This document shows positions 1 to 12,720 of a DNA stretch of 64,000 bases, piece by piece (positions within the stretch are counted from its first letter, which is position 1; each line of letters opens with the position of its first letter). The position numbers were made by a program, and so were the translations under genes. Source of the DNA: Aphelocoma coerulescens (lineage: Eukaryota; Chordata; Aves; Passeriformes; Corvidae); the NCBI RefSeq assembly GCF_041296385.1, contig NC_091014.1, positions 15,227,578 through 15,291,577 on the forward strand, read 5' to 3'. The notes beneath the pieces were generated by a model. That model ran no database searches. It worked only from the letters and a program-made list of their open reading frames with translations, and was not told the origin of the DNA.

Positions 1-122
1 TATAACTATTTCATTTCAACTATTACTATAAAGTCACTATTGTCAATACTCAGCACAAACAGTAACACTGCGCAACTTTCCCATAATAGAGCAGGTTTTA
101 GATAAAACATTTAAGATTCTAT

Positions 123-727
123 AATAGAATCACAGAATTAACTAGGTTGGAAAAGACCTTTGAGATCATCAAGTCCACCCTATGACCTACCACCTTGTCA
201 ACTGAACCATGGAACTGAGTGCCATATCCAGTCTTTTCAAACACCTCCAGGGACTGTTACGCCACCACCTCCCTGGGCACCCCTCTCCAATGCCCAATCA
301 CTTTTCCTGTGAGGAACTTTTTCTCAGTGTCCAGCCTAAACTTCCCCTGGTGCAGCTTAATAACACTGCCTAATGCCAGTGCCAGGAGACATTTGGACAG
401 TGATAGTTCATCCTGCTCTCTGTCCCAGGAACTCCACGAGGTTCTGGTCAGATCATTCCTCCAGTCTCTTGAGGTGCCTCTTGATGCCAGTATGACCCTC
501 TGGAACATCAGCCACTATTCCCAGTTTTGTGTCATCAGCAAACCTGCTGAGGGTACACTCTGGCCCATCATCCAGATGACTAATGAAGATCTTAAAACAG
601 GACTGGACCTCGTATTGACCCCTTGAGGCGGGCACACCACTGACCTGCTGCTAGACTCTGCACCACTGATCACCACTTTCTGGGCCTGGCCATTCAGCTG
701 GGCCATTCATGATTAACCCCACTTTGA
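123..727 (-). mobile_element. CR1 LINE, 3' part with internal deletion
   Basis: Minus-strand CR1 non-LTR retrotransposon copy. Its 3' end lies at the left, with the rc of the ATTCTRTG-type tail (ATAGAATCACAGAAT) followed by the typical GGTTGGAAAAGACC segment. In the minus frames one reads the reverse transcriptase motif FADDTKL at 542-522, preceded by FKIFISHLDDG, and the C-terminal ORF2 segment KFRLDTEKKFLTGKV with HWRGVPREVV around 300-360. These are normally about 150 or more codons apart; here they are about 150 nt apart, so a central block has been deleted. The remnant is frameshifted and inactive. It is 5' truncated at about 727. Confidence 0.9.
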
Positions 728-3700
728 TAAAAAGCTGAGTTTCAGAACACAGTGCAACTGGGAGAGCCTGTAGACTCAATCATCTTCTATGCAGTGACGA
801 GTGGCAAGGAATGGATTTAGATCAGTATTCTTTTACTGGTATGGAATGAATGGGTGTGGGGGAATTTATACTTGTCTATTAATTTTTTTTTTCAGTAGTC
901 CTTTTATCTTTAGTGCATGGTATTACAGCACATAAGCAGACTTGTTAACAGTGTGAAGCAACACTATTACTCAGATTGATGCATTGACTGCATAGATTTG
1001 AAATTTAGATTCAGTGTTGCCTGCTTGCAAGATTATAGAAAAAACTAGGGACTGACATAATTAATGTGCTAAACCCCTTCTCACTCACATGAAAACGATT
1101 TGTTTTCCCAGTTCAAAAAATATAACCCATTTTCACTAACAGCTCCTAATAAGTTAATAAATCACTGAACAATAGTGGGCTGAGTACCAGTAACATCAGA
1201 GGGAAGATATTAGAAGATCTGTATTCACTGTTACTATACAATAATATTAATGCTAAAGCCTGGAAAACTGATTTCAAGTCTCCTCAAACATAAAAACACT
1301 TTACCTAATTTTAAAAACCCATATCGAACTACTGATTAACTTTGCTATTACTGAAATGAAATTAAATCTCTTTAGCTCTGTTCTTAATATAACTATTTAG
1401 TATCTGACATTAAGCATCATCAAGGTATCTCTCAAGGAATGACAATAAAAGTACCCCCCTTCTTCAGTATTAGACAAGAATGTAAGAAGATGCTGAAAGG
1501 ACATATATTTATTTTTACAAATGTCTCTATTTCCTCTACACTGTAAATTTAGAACTTAATGAGTATCATTTCCCATCTGTGAATTATCATATTTGTGTGT
1601 GTCTAAAATAGCTATTTTAACATTCAAATAATAAATCTGACCCACTGATTCTAAACTGGCTCCTACTTCATGACAACCACTTCCAACTTATTTTTCCCTG
1701 TAGAAATTTTGATACTTTGAGTAGAATGTGAAAAGCATCTTTATTGTGAAGCCTCTTTGAAATGTAAAACAATATAGTGAATATTACCATGCAGCCAGTT
1801 GCTGCAGGCTCCTGAAATCAGGCTTTGCATACTAATACATACAGTGTTTTCTATCTGTAATCAAACGCTCTGCCATGGAGAAATGCGGGACTTGCGAATG
1901 TTGCTCTAAAAACAGAAGACATTTAAAGGACAGTCTAAATATTTTTTCCACCAATAAAGCAACAATGCAAATGATTTAACAATTTCGTACGGCAAGATCT
2001 TATGGGACAGAAATAAGGAAATCTATTTGCACTATTTCTATAGCAACACAATTGCCAAATGTTAGACTGTGAACAAAAAGCCATCATCCTCAGTAGTGTA
2101 ATTAATCAGTAAAGAAAAGACAAATTCTGAGCGTATTTTCAATAACCCTTTTCTATATCCTTAAAGTAGTCAGGATTAAATTTCTTAAAATAAGAGTGAA
2201 TTTAAATTTCTAATGTTGTTTACATTATACATTACAGGTGCAGAGATGTCAATAAATGACACTGTGGTTTAAAAATGACCTTGATTTTTTTGTTTTACTG
2301 CAGGGCACAGAATTTCATTACACTGGGTTGATCAGTTTATATCCAAGGTGTAATAGTTTCTAGACTTCCAGCAGTAGTGCAACATTTTAAAAAGGTCTCT
2401 TTATGCAGGTAATGAAACAAAAGCTGGTTTGCTTTTTTTTTGAAAACCTTCTTGACTAGAATATAAAGTTAAGACTCTGCATTCCATAGAATACTGGAAT
2501 TCTTAAGCGATTCCTCAGAAAAACCAACTTGTAAGGAAGAAAAGTACTTAGGTATTAAACAGTGTCCTATATCTTCAAAACTACTTAAAACATTAATTAA
2601 TCTTTCCATATTCCTGCAAGATATGCATCAACTGAAAATAAATGAACTTAGTATTCAAAAGCCAGTAACTACCCCAGGGATTTGACAGCTTTCCTCTACC
2701 CAGAGAAATGATTTAGTATGTGCAGCTTCAATTCAAACTATGCTTTCACCTTGACTACTCCATATCCCCTCCAAGGATGAAAGGGTGGTTTGTTACCATG
2801 TCCACTCAGCCTGGAGCTGTTAAGGTAAGATTGACAAGAATGATGATAAAAGGCAGCACTTCTGGTAAATGTATTTCTTTTCCAATGGCAAGCTGACTAA
2901 AAACCAACTGACTTAATAATTTTCAGTCATCACTGATCTGCAATTTGCACAAACACCACCAAACCAGAAGTGAAAAAGAACAAAGGTCATTATTACCTAC
3001 TAACCCACACCACCTCCACATCATCCCTTTTCTTCACAGCTGCACATTTCTGTCAGAGAAACAGAATTAAAGTTCTAGAGAAATCGTAGTGTCATTAGAA
3101 AACCATTGCACAGGCTCTGACCCTCCCATGTGAATTAGAATCAAATTACTTTTAGAATGGCTGTCTGGGCACACAGATCCATCCAAAATGAGAATTGGGA
3201 CTTCTAACTGATATGATCTTTTTCGCTCTTTAAGAGTTCTCAAAAATCCTGCAAGTGAATTCAGCAGGGCAATTTGTAGATCTGAAACAAAGAGCGTCTT
3301 CAATATTTTGGGAACCAAAAACCTGCTCATCCACCTGTGTTTAGATCTTCACAAAGTACCTCATTATTGCTTAAATAACAAACAGAAATCACAGAAATGA
3401 CGTGCAAGTAATCAAATTCTGCTTCTACAAAAAATACTGAAAAATAAATCATATACTTGTAATAATTGGTGAAAACCATACTATTTTCTGAATTCACAGA
3501 AGACAATAATTAGATTATTTTTCAATTTTTTCCACTTGGGATTATTTTTTAATTGGGTCAACTGAATGTGAATATGTGATGATAGATGTGAATTATTTCA
3601 AAGCAGCAACATTTTTTAACAAGTTTGGACAGGGAGGAGAAATAAGAAGGTGAAATATAAGTAGACTCTGTCAATAAATATCTATATTTTCCATTTATTT

Positions 3701-6049
3701 TCTTTATCTTATGTAATGCTGAGGACATTTCTTTCTGTGTCGTTAACACCTCATATTGCCAGTGTTGACAACTCAGGAAAAAAGCCTGCTTACTCACCAA
3801 ACATTCATCATCAGCAGCAATGATAAGAGCCCTCCACAAAGTACATAATAACACTCCCTACAACTCTCAGCTCACTTTTTTACCCGGAGGCTTACATAAA
3901 CGACAGGGTTTGTGATGTGCCTTGGTTACAAACAGGACAGCCAAAGGCGAGCAAGGGCAGATCTGCCTGTACCTTTCTGCCCAGCAGAGAGACCCCAGCT
4001 CATCCTTTCTACTGACCACCCCAAACCACCACTAAAAATGATTTGCTGCTTTTCAGGCTGCTTTTCTCTTTGCAGAACTGCTCCTTGACGCCTATGTAGG
4101 AGTGAAGGACCCAAAATAGATGAGGAGCAAAGATCATTTTCAACTCTTTTACAAGGGGCTAAGAAGGACTCTTATCTCTAATTAGGAAGGTGGCTGTCAC
4201 AGAATATGTTCTGCTGTGATTTACACTGAAGTCAATTGTAGTTTAGGCATTACAACAGCTGAGGAAGGATTAGTCACTACACATTAAAAGAGAGAAGCAA
4301 TAAAGCAGAATAAACTGAAGTAACTTATTAGCTCTCTGAAAGTGAATGAAGCAATTGAAAGAAGCGATATAAATAACCAGTCATTAGGTGAACAAAAATA
4401 TCAAATTTAGATTATTTAAATCTTATTTGTAATTTTAATTTTTACTCTTAACATTATGACAGCATTAACCCTACCTTTTAAAAAATGTGTGCAATGAAAG
4501 CTCTATTCATTTTCCCCAAAACTAGAAATCAGAACTCCATGAGTTCTGAATTCTTTTAGCACTCTTCAACTAAAATCTAGTCATTAAAGGCCTTTTTTTC
4601 TTACATAAAACCCACAAAATGTCCATTCAATCATATTTCTCCTTTAAATAGTTCATAGATTTGTTAAAAAATTAAATCTGTAATTTAAATGTGTAAAAAT
4701 TAATAATGAATCTATAGTTCATGACTAGTATGAAATGAAGCTTTTAGAAGGTACTATGAGTGCATAATTTCTTTTCAAGATTGCATTAATTTCATATTGT
4801 GACAAAGGAAAAATACCAAAATCTAGATCTGCAAAGGGAAGGAGTGAAAAAATGTGCAGTATAAATTTAATCTCCAGATTCTTCCTTGATCCTCATGTAA
4901 GCCTGAGTCTTTTACTTAACTCTTGGCCACATCTAAAGCTGGTAAAAATTGGAAGGGAATTCTGTAGGAGAAACCATAGGATAGAAAAGATGCAGGTGTT
5001 GTTGTTGCCCTCTTGCTGAACGGCAGTATTTAAAATCTTCCAAGTTCTGTACCTTAGTTTCTTCATCTGTCAGGTTTTGTTTCCTTTGTTTTTTTTAAAA
5101 AAAGAGAGTTTTTGTGAATCCTTTAATTAATTAGCTAGTGCTTTTAAAACTACATTTTTGGATACAACATGATACAACACTACTAAATATTATGGTAACA
5201 GGTAACAAGAAAGCGGAAAGCACATGTTTGAGATCATAATACAAAATTAGAAAAACTGCAGGCTGTGCTATCTGTGAAGAGAAAGACACAAAAAATCCCC
5301 AATGGAAAAAGGGAATGATGACTTAAAAAAAAAAAAGGCAAGTAGCTTCCTTGCTATTAAAGGACTTGTGCTTTAAAAAGGCTGGGTCTCCTCCTCTCTT
5401 ATGCTTCCTAGGATGATACTTGCACTGCAGTAATCAAAACAAGGAAGCAGATGGACAGGCAAAGTGGTACTGCAGCTGCTGCAGAAGATGACTATAATAA
5501 TAATGTTGACATCAGTAACAGTAATTAGTGCACAGACTGTAGAGTGGATGATTCGTTTTCCTATCTTCTGGAGTGGGCATGCTGCTCTAGCAAATGGGTA
5601 CAATGTTAGTACCTTCAGCTTGTTTTGTTCATTTGCTCAGTTTATTAATGAAATTGAATACAATAAAGAAAATCCAACTTCTCTTCCCCTCCAGAACACT
5701 TGCTGAAGAAAGCACGTTTCAGTTTGGTTTAATACGAGATGGAATCTTCATTAGCAAATGGCAAAACACCAATTTCTTATCTAAAACAATTCATACTCTC
5801 CCCTACAGCCATCTGTACATATGCTCCTGAATTTCAGCAGCATGCAGTACTTGTCTGGTTTTGTCTGAACAACAGTTCTACTCTTTGGTGTGACCTCACC
5901 CACCTGCAGCCTGGTGCCACACCTTTTTCAAGAAACAAATGGTCTAACTGTGAGAATGTCCAAGAAAAACACTGTGCATACTGAACCATTTCAGGCAAGG
6001 AGTAAGTAAAGCATCGGTGCCATCAGCAGTACTGTGTCATGCTGAGAGA

Positions 6050-6065
6050 GTTCTGCTAGCAGAAC
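6050..6065. repeat. 16-bp perfect palindrome
   Basis: GTTCTGCTAGCAGAAC is its own reverse complement. It contains two AGAAC half-sites in divergent arrangement, but not the spacing of a classical steroid-receptor element. Confidence 0.85.
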
Positions 6066-6779
6066 ATGTGATAAGGATGTACGACTCCTCCTTAGCTGCC
6101 CCACTGAGAATGACAATGTCCAGCCTGGCACTATACTACACCAAAACATCCACCAAACAGCAATGTAATTGGAAGAGTGATAACTGTGGAGAAGTAAATA
6201 GATGGATTTTATTTGGGAAATACAATTTTTCACTTAGATGCAATCCTGCAATATGAACTTAAAGTGAAGGAAGAGTAATCAGAGAGATCATGGAACATGC
6301 TTAGCATAAGACAACCCAGTAAGTCTTTTATTTTCTAATGAGTTTTTCCTTACCCTGCTTCCACTGAAATTCATTTTCCCTGGTCATTTAGTCTCCAGGA
6401 TGACAAAATATTTTCTTTGGCTTCCCTCAATTATCAACCTCAAAAACTGGAAAAGCTCCTTTTTCAGTTGGTGAAAAACTCCTTTTCAAGTGATGTTTTG
6501 CAAGAGGGAAGAGTGAAAGTGAGAAGCACGGGCACAGGGTGGGAGCCACTCATGAACACCAAGAGATCATTTATCCAAGCTCCCTTTCCATCCCAACTCT
6601 TCCTGAGCCTTTCAGCATTTCTGGTCTGTCTCCAGGTTTCTATGTTTCTCCCTAAACTTGCTGATCCCCTGAAGGGCTGATCCACCCAGGAAGCAATAGA
6701 TATTTTTTGCCAGATTAAACTTTTTTAAATTAAGAAAATACGCTAAAAGTTTCAAAACTTTTTGAGGGGGGTTGTGGGA

Positions 6780-6833
6780 TTTTTTGTTTTGGTTTTTTTT
6801 TGTTGTTGTTGTGGTTGGCTTTGTTTGTTTGTT
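6780..6833. repeat. T-rich / (TTG)n / (TTTG)n low-complexity run
   Basis: Mixed poly-T, (TTG)4 and (TTTG)3 sequence. It encodes the Lys/Thr/Gln-rich run in the minus-strand ORF at 6612-6941, which is therefore an artefact. Confidence 0.9.
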
Positions 6834-7612
6834 TGAACACAGAAAGAGAAGCTTGAAGTGCCTCATAGAAAAGTGATGCTCTGTGCAACATCTTCTGGAA
6901 ATGGGCTTAAGAGACAGAAAAAGGGTGTATTTAACCTTCATTATTTGCTTTCACCGTTGAGAAGACCACGTTTGCATATGAAGAGCTTCCCCAGGTTACT
7001 TCAAATATTAAGTCCATGTAAATTAAAAATCCAGTTATACACTTGGAAAGAGATGTCAGCAGGAACACATCTTTTGTTTTTGCTCTCTTTTACTAAGGTA
7101 GATGAGACAGTTTCAGTAATCCTGTTCCTAACACTGAAGGAGACCATTAATCAAATTATTCCAAATATGAATAAAAAATAATGCAAATGAATGGAAAATA
7201 ATAGGTATTCAAAAGAACAGCCATGATTATTTTTCAAGGGAGAAATTGTCAAGAAGTGAGAAACAGATGGCTGAAAATGATAGATGAAGACACATTCTCC
7301 TATGCAAACGAACAGATTTAATTAATTACTCAAATCACATCATATTATGGAATGACATTAATGATCCATACAGTGGTGCCTTATCAGCTCCCTTTAAAAG
7401 AAAACAAAAGAAAATACAACAAAATGAACATGTTTACATCCTAAAGATATAACCCACAGACCACAAATATATCCTTCAATGTTAGTTTGACTTTCAACAC
7501 TTTCCCATCAACTTAATTTAAAAAAAATTATGGAACTGTAAAATTGTAAACAAACTCCTCTTCTCATCACATTTTTCTTCACAGATTTACTAAACTATGT
7601 TCATCTAAATTA

Positions 7613-7793
<181 letters not shown>

Positions 7794-7906
7794 CTGTCCG
7801 CAAGCAGCACAGATCTGATCCATGAGCTTCTCCATGTTTGTCCAGAGGGCTGCTCGAAAAGCTGCTGTGTTCCCAGGTGTTGGCATAGCAGCTCTACCAG
7901 GGCCAC
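7794..7906 (-). CDS. COG5: COG5 coding exon (third of four in the window)
   Basis: Two bases complete the split Gly codon (G|GT), then come 37 codons: [19 protein letters not shown], followed by a stretch with [11 protein letters not shown] and CAACGQ at the end. It corresponds to the GGPGR...PTPGNTAA...WTNMEKLMD...CGQ region of vertebrate COG5. The Gly/Pro/Thr-rich first part is likely a loop between helical segments (inference). The acceptor is ...CAATTTAG above 7906 with only a weak pyrimidine tract; the donor is GTACTC below 7794. The neighbouring intron toward 7699 is only 94 bp, so this exon and the next are probably recognised by intron definition (inference). The exon ends in phase 0. 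Confidence 0.97.
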
Positions 7907-8981
7907 CTAAATTGTTTTTAAACATACACAGCAGCACAATTCAGCTTCCCCACATGAAAATTAAAATACTAGAAATATAGATCTCTATGCACTTTGACAG
8001 ATACTTTTTTTTTTAAAGCACCCTAAAATACCTTCAGAACAGAGCTTTGTGAATGGCCTCAGATGTCTGAATTGAGAAGTTGACTAAACTCTGAAGTTCA
8101 GTGGGGATACTTCATGCTCATGACTGTTACATGCTCTACCAATTCAGACCTCCACAGATACACCACAGTAATGCCAATGAGCAGTTTTGCAGGATTTAAT
8201 ACCAAAATGAAATGGCAGAAAGAGTAGCTGGGAAAAATAGAGGTATTATCAGCTCAGGACTTAAATGCATAGACAAACTGCTAAAAAAAAGTGATTCCTT
8301 CCAGCTGAAGGGCATGAAGCTTCTAAACAACCACTTCCCTTGAGAGAGGATGCACTTCTTTATTATGCCACTGATTATGGGTCTGGACCCCCACCTTGTT
8401 GCAAGACTTGTTTAAAAAAAATTAAATGTTTGTATCACCAAAGTTCAAATTTGCCTGCCCACCCAACTCCTCCGTATCTTTTGGTATCTGACCTAACTCG
8501 AAACTAAATGTTTAATAGTGCAACATTTCTTCATATTGAACAGTCTGCTTTGAAGCAACTTCCACCTGACAAAAGCATAACAATGTGGTTTCTTTCACTG
8601 ATTGCAAATAATTTCAACCTGTAGTCCTCCCACCAATACAAAGAAAGCAGAATTTGGAGTCATCTTTCCATGAGAAACTGCTAAGAAAATGCCACAAAGT
8701 TGTAACCTAATGAGGACAACTTTCTGTGCAAGTTAGGAAGGAGAGACAGGGAGGAATAAAGGAAAACGACCGAGCCAAATATCAGACAGTCCCGATTTTG
8801 GCTTGCAAAGCCAAATTAAATGATTTCTGAGACATGCCTACTCTCACCCTCTACTGGTTAAAGCAAGCAGGGAAGTGTTTCTAGAATAGGCTTGGATGTG
8901 AGAGTTTCTTCCATTTTATAGATACAGTACTCCTGTAAAAAACATAATCAGTTATCATTCTCTGTAAAACAAGAATCATAC
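7907..8981 (-). other. COG5 intron (1,075 bp)
   Basis: A GT...AG intron on the minus strand with phase 1 borders (Gly codon split G|GT). I see no repeat or other feature in it beyond short A/T runs. Confidence 0.93.
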
Positions 8982-9147
8982 CTCTTGTGACTGTTTGAGA
9001 TGGTTGGGTCAATACTTTGATATCCAAAGCATTTTTTATGTTCTCTTCCAGGACTGTGCAGTATCCATCCACCACATTAGCAATGGTATCTTTCAAAGTC
9101 CCAAGATTATGGAAAACCTGAAGAGCAGTTCCCACTTGCGTAGGATT
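8982..9147 (-). CDS. COG5: COG5 coding exon (second of four in the window)
   Basis: It continues the COG5 N-terminal helical region. The minus strand starts in phase 0 with [20 protein letters not shown] and runs through [21 protein letters not shown], 55 codons plus one base. It follows the ...VETQ end of the exon at 50484, as in human COG5 (ETQNPTQVG, from memory), so no exon is missing between the two although the intron is 41,336 bp. The acceptor is ...CTTTCGTCAG before 9147, with a pyrimidine-rich run ahead of it; the donor is GTATGA below 8982. The reading frame stays open past the donor to 8881, but that part (starting MILVLQRM) is intron read-through and not COG5 sequence. The exon length of 166 nt is not a multiple of three, so skipping it would shift the frame. 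Confidence 0.97.
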
Positions 9148-9718
9148 CTGACGAAAGAAGATATTTTAAAAATAATGATTATCTTTAGCTGTTCTACTGG
9201 GATGTTTTAACCATGATGAGACAGCATTTTAGTGGGCAAGTTCATCTTTTAAGTTCAGTCTGCTAATTCATTTTGTTTCAGTTACTGGCATCCTTACCAC
9301 AAAACAGAGAACAGAGGGTAAAGGAGACGACTGATTTCCTTTGATCTCTGAGCAATGCTTTGCTTAGATCCCTTTGGTGCTATCCTCAGAATATGACGAA
9401 TTGAAAGAAAGGAACTGGAAGCCCTGCTAGCAGTATCTAACCTGGGGTGGGTTATCAGCAACTGATCCAGTAATTCTGGGGTTAGTTACAGTACAACTGT
9501 ATTCAGCTATGGTGTAGTTAGTAATATTGTGATACAGGCTTAAAAAAAAGTACAAACGAAGGATAATAAGAAGCAAGCAGGTCAAGCCCCTACTACTGAC
9601 TACTGCAGAATTTAAGCTTGTATTTCTACATTTCTATTTCTACTGCTGACAGTAACTTTATTTTCTTCACGGCAGAATTAAGAAACAAAGCAATGCAGTG
9701 ATTATTTCCAAAGCTTGC

Positions 9719-9739
9719 AAAAAAAAAAAAAAAAAAAAA
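9719..9739. repeat. Poly-A tract (21 A)
   Basis: An uninterrupted run of 21 A followed by GGC and eight more A. No retroposed gene or SINE body is recognisable next to it, so it is listed as a simple repeat. Confidence 0.95.
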
Positions 9740-12695
9740 GGCAAAAAAAAGCTCAATACAGAGCAGTGAAAACTATCCAAAAACTGTCCAGGTCCACTAT
9801 TTAAGAGACCTCTGATTAAGATTGAATCTGATGATAATTCCACTTAGCAACACTAAACACTGTCATGGGTGCTATTTAGCAAGAGAAAAGCCTCAAATTA
9901 TTGCCTTTGGAAACTAAGCACTGTCATCCATACACTGAATACTGCTTTTTTAATTAGCATTCACAGGCAATTAGTGGAGGGGGCAATCAGTTGATCACAC
10001 ACACATTAGAGATGCAGTCTTTTGTCATTTTTCTTAGTGACTTGTGCCAGCAGTAAAGAACATCGTCTGACAGAAATGCTGGCAGTCAGACTGGACAGAA
10101 TCATCTGAGACCACAGGCACTTCCCAGTACAAAGCCCACTTTGGCTTTGGCCATGGTGCAGCTGCTGTGCTGAGGATGCACTTGCTGGTACATCCACCTA
10201 TGGCAACAGGTTTTCTGATCTGTTGGCAAACAATGCTCTCCTCAAACCCAACATTTCAGAGGTCACACCCCTATAACTGCACATTCATGCCAATTTTTCT
10301 AGGGTTTCTATAAAGATCAAAACCACAGTTAAAGCAAAAAAAACCAGGTCCCGTCTTCTTTCCCAGCTCCAATGAGGCGTTCCCAGGTTTAGTGGAAAGC
10401 AAAGGAATATTAGGCATGTATTATGGTTTGCAGACCTTATACTAACTATACCAGTTTCTTTTTCCAAACAGTGTGGGAGTTAATGAGCATTCCCAGCATA
10501 GTATTACGGGTCTGGGACTTGTAGGTTTAGTTTTTTGACAACTGGGTATGCTGTAAAATTTCTAAGCATCCTGTGGGTGTGCTTGTGGAGGTGGGAAAGT
10601 AAGCCATAAAGACTGGAAGATTAATGGGATGTCAGAAAATGAAGAGTACTATAATGCAAGCAGGGAATTTGGGGACAGAATGAACATGAGAAAGAAAATA
10701 TAAATGGGAAGAGGACGGGGAATAGAATGAAAAGACTCTGGAAGAAAAAGAGAATGAAACTGAAAGGAAGAAAAGATAGAAAAGACACACCTCATTTACC
10801 AACCTTTCCTAAATGGTTCTAATTTTTACAGAATACTTACACAATTATGAAACCAGGTAGTGAGTCAGTAATACAAAATCAATACCTTACTACTACTATA
10901 GGAGCGCTCAACTAGATTTCAGCCAGGCTCTAAAGTTCATATATTAAATCATAAAAAGTAGAACAGCATCAAAAGGTGAGCTGGGCACTATCCAGCCTTA
11001 AATAATCAATGGCCAGATACTTATTTTCCTGACAAACAGGCAATACAGGCACAAGTAATTGCAGGCAAATAATCAATCTTAAAGCTCCGACATGACAGTT
11101 TAGCAAGCTAACTCTGCATCTACTGGGCACGAAAGACACTAAAACATGCTCCAAGAGAGCCTGAGCTTTATTTCTAAAGAACTGGTTTTAGCCAGAAGTT
11201 TCAAACCAAAGTACATCATTATGGAAACCTGCTGATACTCAAAGTATCTTCCAAATCTAGTAGCAAAATCAAAATCAGAATGGAACAAAGATTATGCAGG
11301 AGGCCTATTTCTTATTTGCTTTAAATTGTGGACATGGCCGCAAGATAGAGGGTTTCTAGCTCATGTGTTCATCTTGTATAACTGGAATTAGAGACATATC
11401 AAATCCCTGACAATGCAGAACAAAATGTATTCTTTTATTTGATTCATATACAGTAATTTTCTCACCTCAGAAAACAGTTTTTGTTTCATATGCCCCAGAC
11501 AAGCTATGTAACAGTCCACTGTTGGTTTATGACTAATCCTAAGAGAATGGAAATTTTTATGCACAGCTAGTTTCTAGGTTTAGACAATATGTTAAAAAAA
11601 AAAATGAAGCACCACTTGGGACAAAAATTATGTGAAAAAAAAATATTGAAAAGCAGTGCAGAAATTAATTATTATACTTTAAGGCTTGCATAGACATCTC
11701 AAAATTAAACTGTTCATCATTAATACACACTGCACAAAAAGTTGAGAACCAGTATTTCAGAATTTGCTACCACTAACAGATTTTATTGATAAGATTTGTA
11801 CCTAACATTTTCCTTCTACCCGAGAAAGCTTAAAGCTAAACAGTTCTGAGATTCGACAGGCTGCCATAATTTTTATCAAGAACAAAATATGCATTCAAAG
11901 TTAAAGAGAACTAACCTCAACAGTGATCTACAAAGGAAAATGGAATCACATCAGAGAATATTCAGAATAGCTATCCAACAGGAACAATATGGAAAATAAT
12001 ATAACTACTTTTGAGATGGAATTTAATGAGTTAATCAGCAGTATTATATAACCAAGTTGTCTGCCACTGCAGGCAACCAAACTTAGCAATTTCAGTGTTC
12101 TCCTTAGAATCTCTGTCTGTAAAAAATTTGTACATTTGCCATAAACTTGAAGCTATGGCAATCAAGAGCACAGAGGTCAAAGAAAAACAGAAGAGCATTT
12201 AGTAATATGTTAGCAATACAGTGTAATCTAAGTGCATATAAACACAAGCATACACAAGTGAAATAAAAACATGACCCCACAAAGTGCAGGGAAACAACAC
12301 TACCTACTCAGAAATTAACTACAGTGATCTTCAGACTGCAAAAATTATAATGAATCAGGGAGTTAAGGAGAGATGGCATTAAGTCCACCAATAATACCCT
12401 TCTCCATTCAAAGCACTCCTCCATCTGGCAACTCACAACATAGTATGTTACAGATAGATGGAAACTAAATTCCACAAATGTAAGTGCTTAAGAAGATTCA
12501 GTGAGTCATCAATTCAACATATGAAGGAAACAGAAGAAAAATCAACATGCTCAAAAGCTAGTTCTACCATGAAACAAGTCTCACAAATATTTTACAACAT
12601 CAAAGTTTCTCAGCATCCATCAGACAATAGATTAGACAGCTTTGTCAGAAGGCTGATACCAGTCATCACCTGAAAAAAACAGAATGGGTATTTCA

Positions 12696-12720
12696 CTTTA
12701 TGTTTTTGCAAAACATAAAG
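12696..12720. repeat. Perfect 11-bp hairpin with 3-nt loop
   Basis: CTTTATGTTTT (12696-12706), TGC, then AAAACATAAAG (12710-12720). AT-rich, and within what chance could produce in a window this size. Confidence 0.8.

Noticed and set aside
257..635. Three overlapping minus-strand ORFs taken as genes
   Set aside because: They are pieces of CR1 ORF2 (FADDTKL and the C-terminal block).
6612..6941. 109-codon minus-strand ORF
   Set aside because: Its Lys/Gln/Thr-rich core is the translation of the T/GT low-complexity run at 6780-6833.
8881..8981. Continuation of the second COG5 exon to the stop near 8881
   Set aside because: The open frame after the GTATGA donor does not match COG5, whereas splicing to 7906 restores the conserved ...TR-GGPGR... 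sequence in frame.
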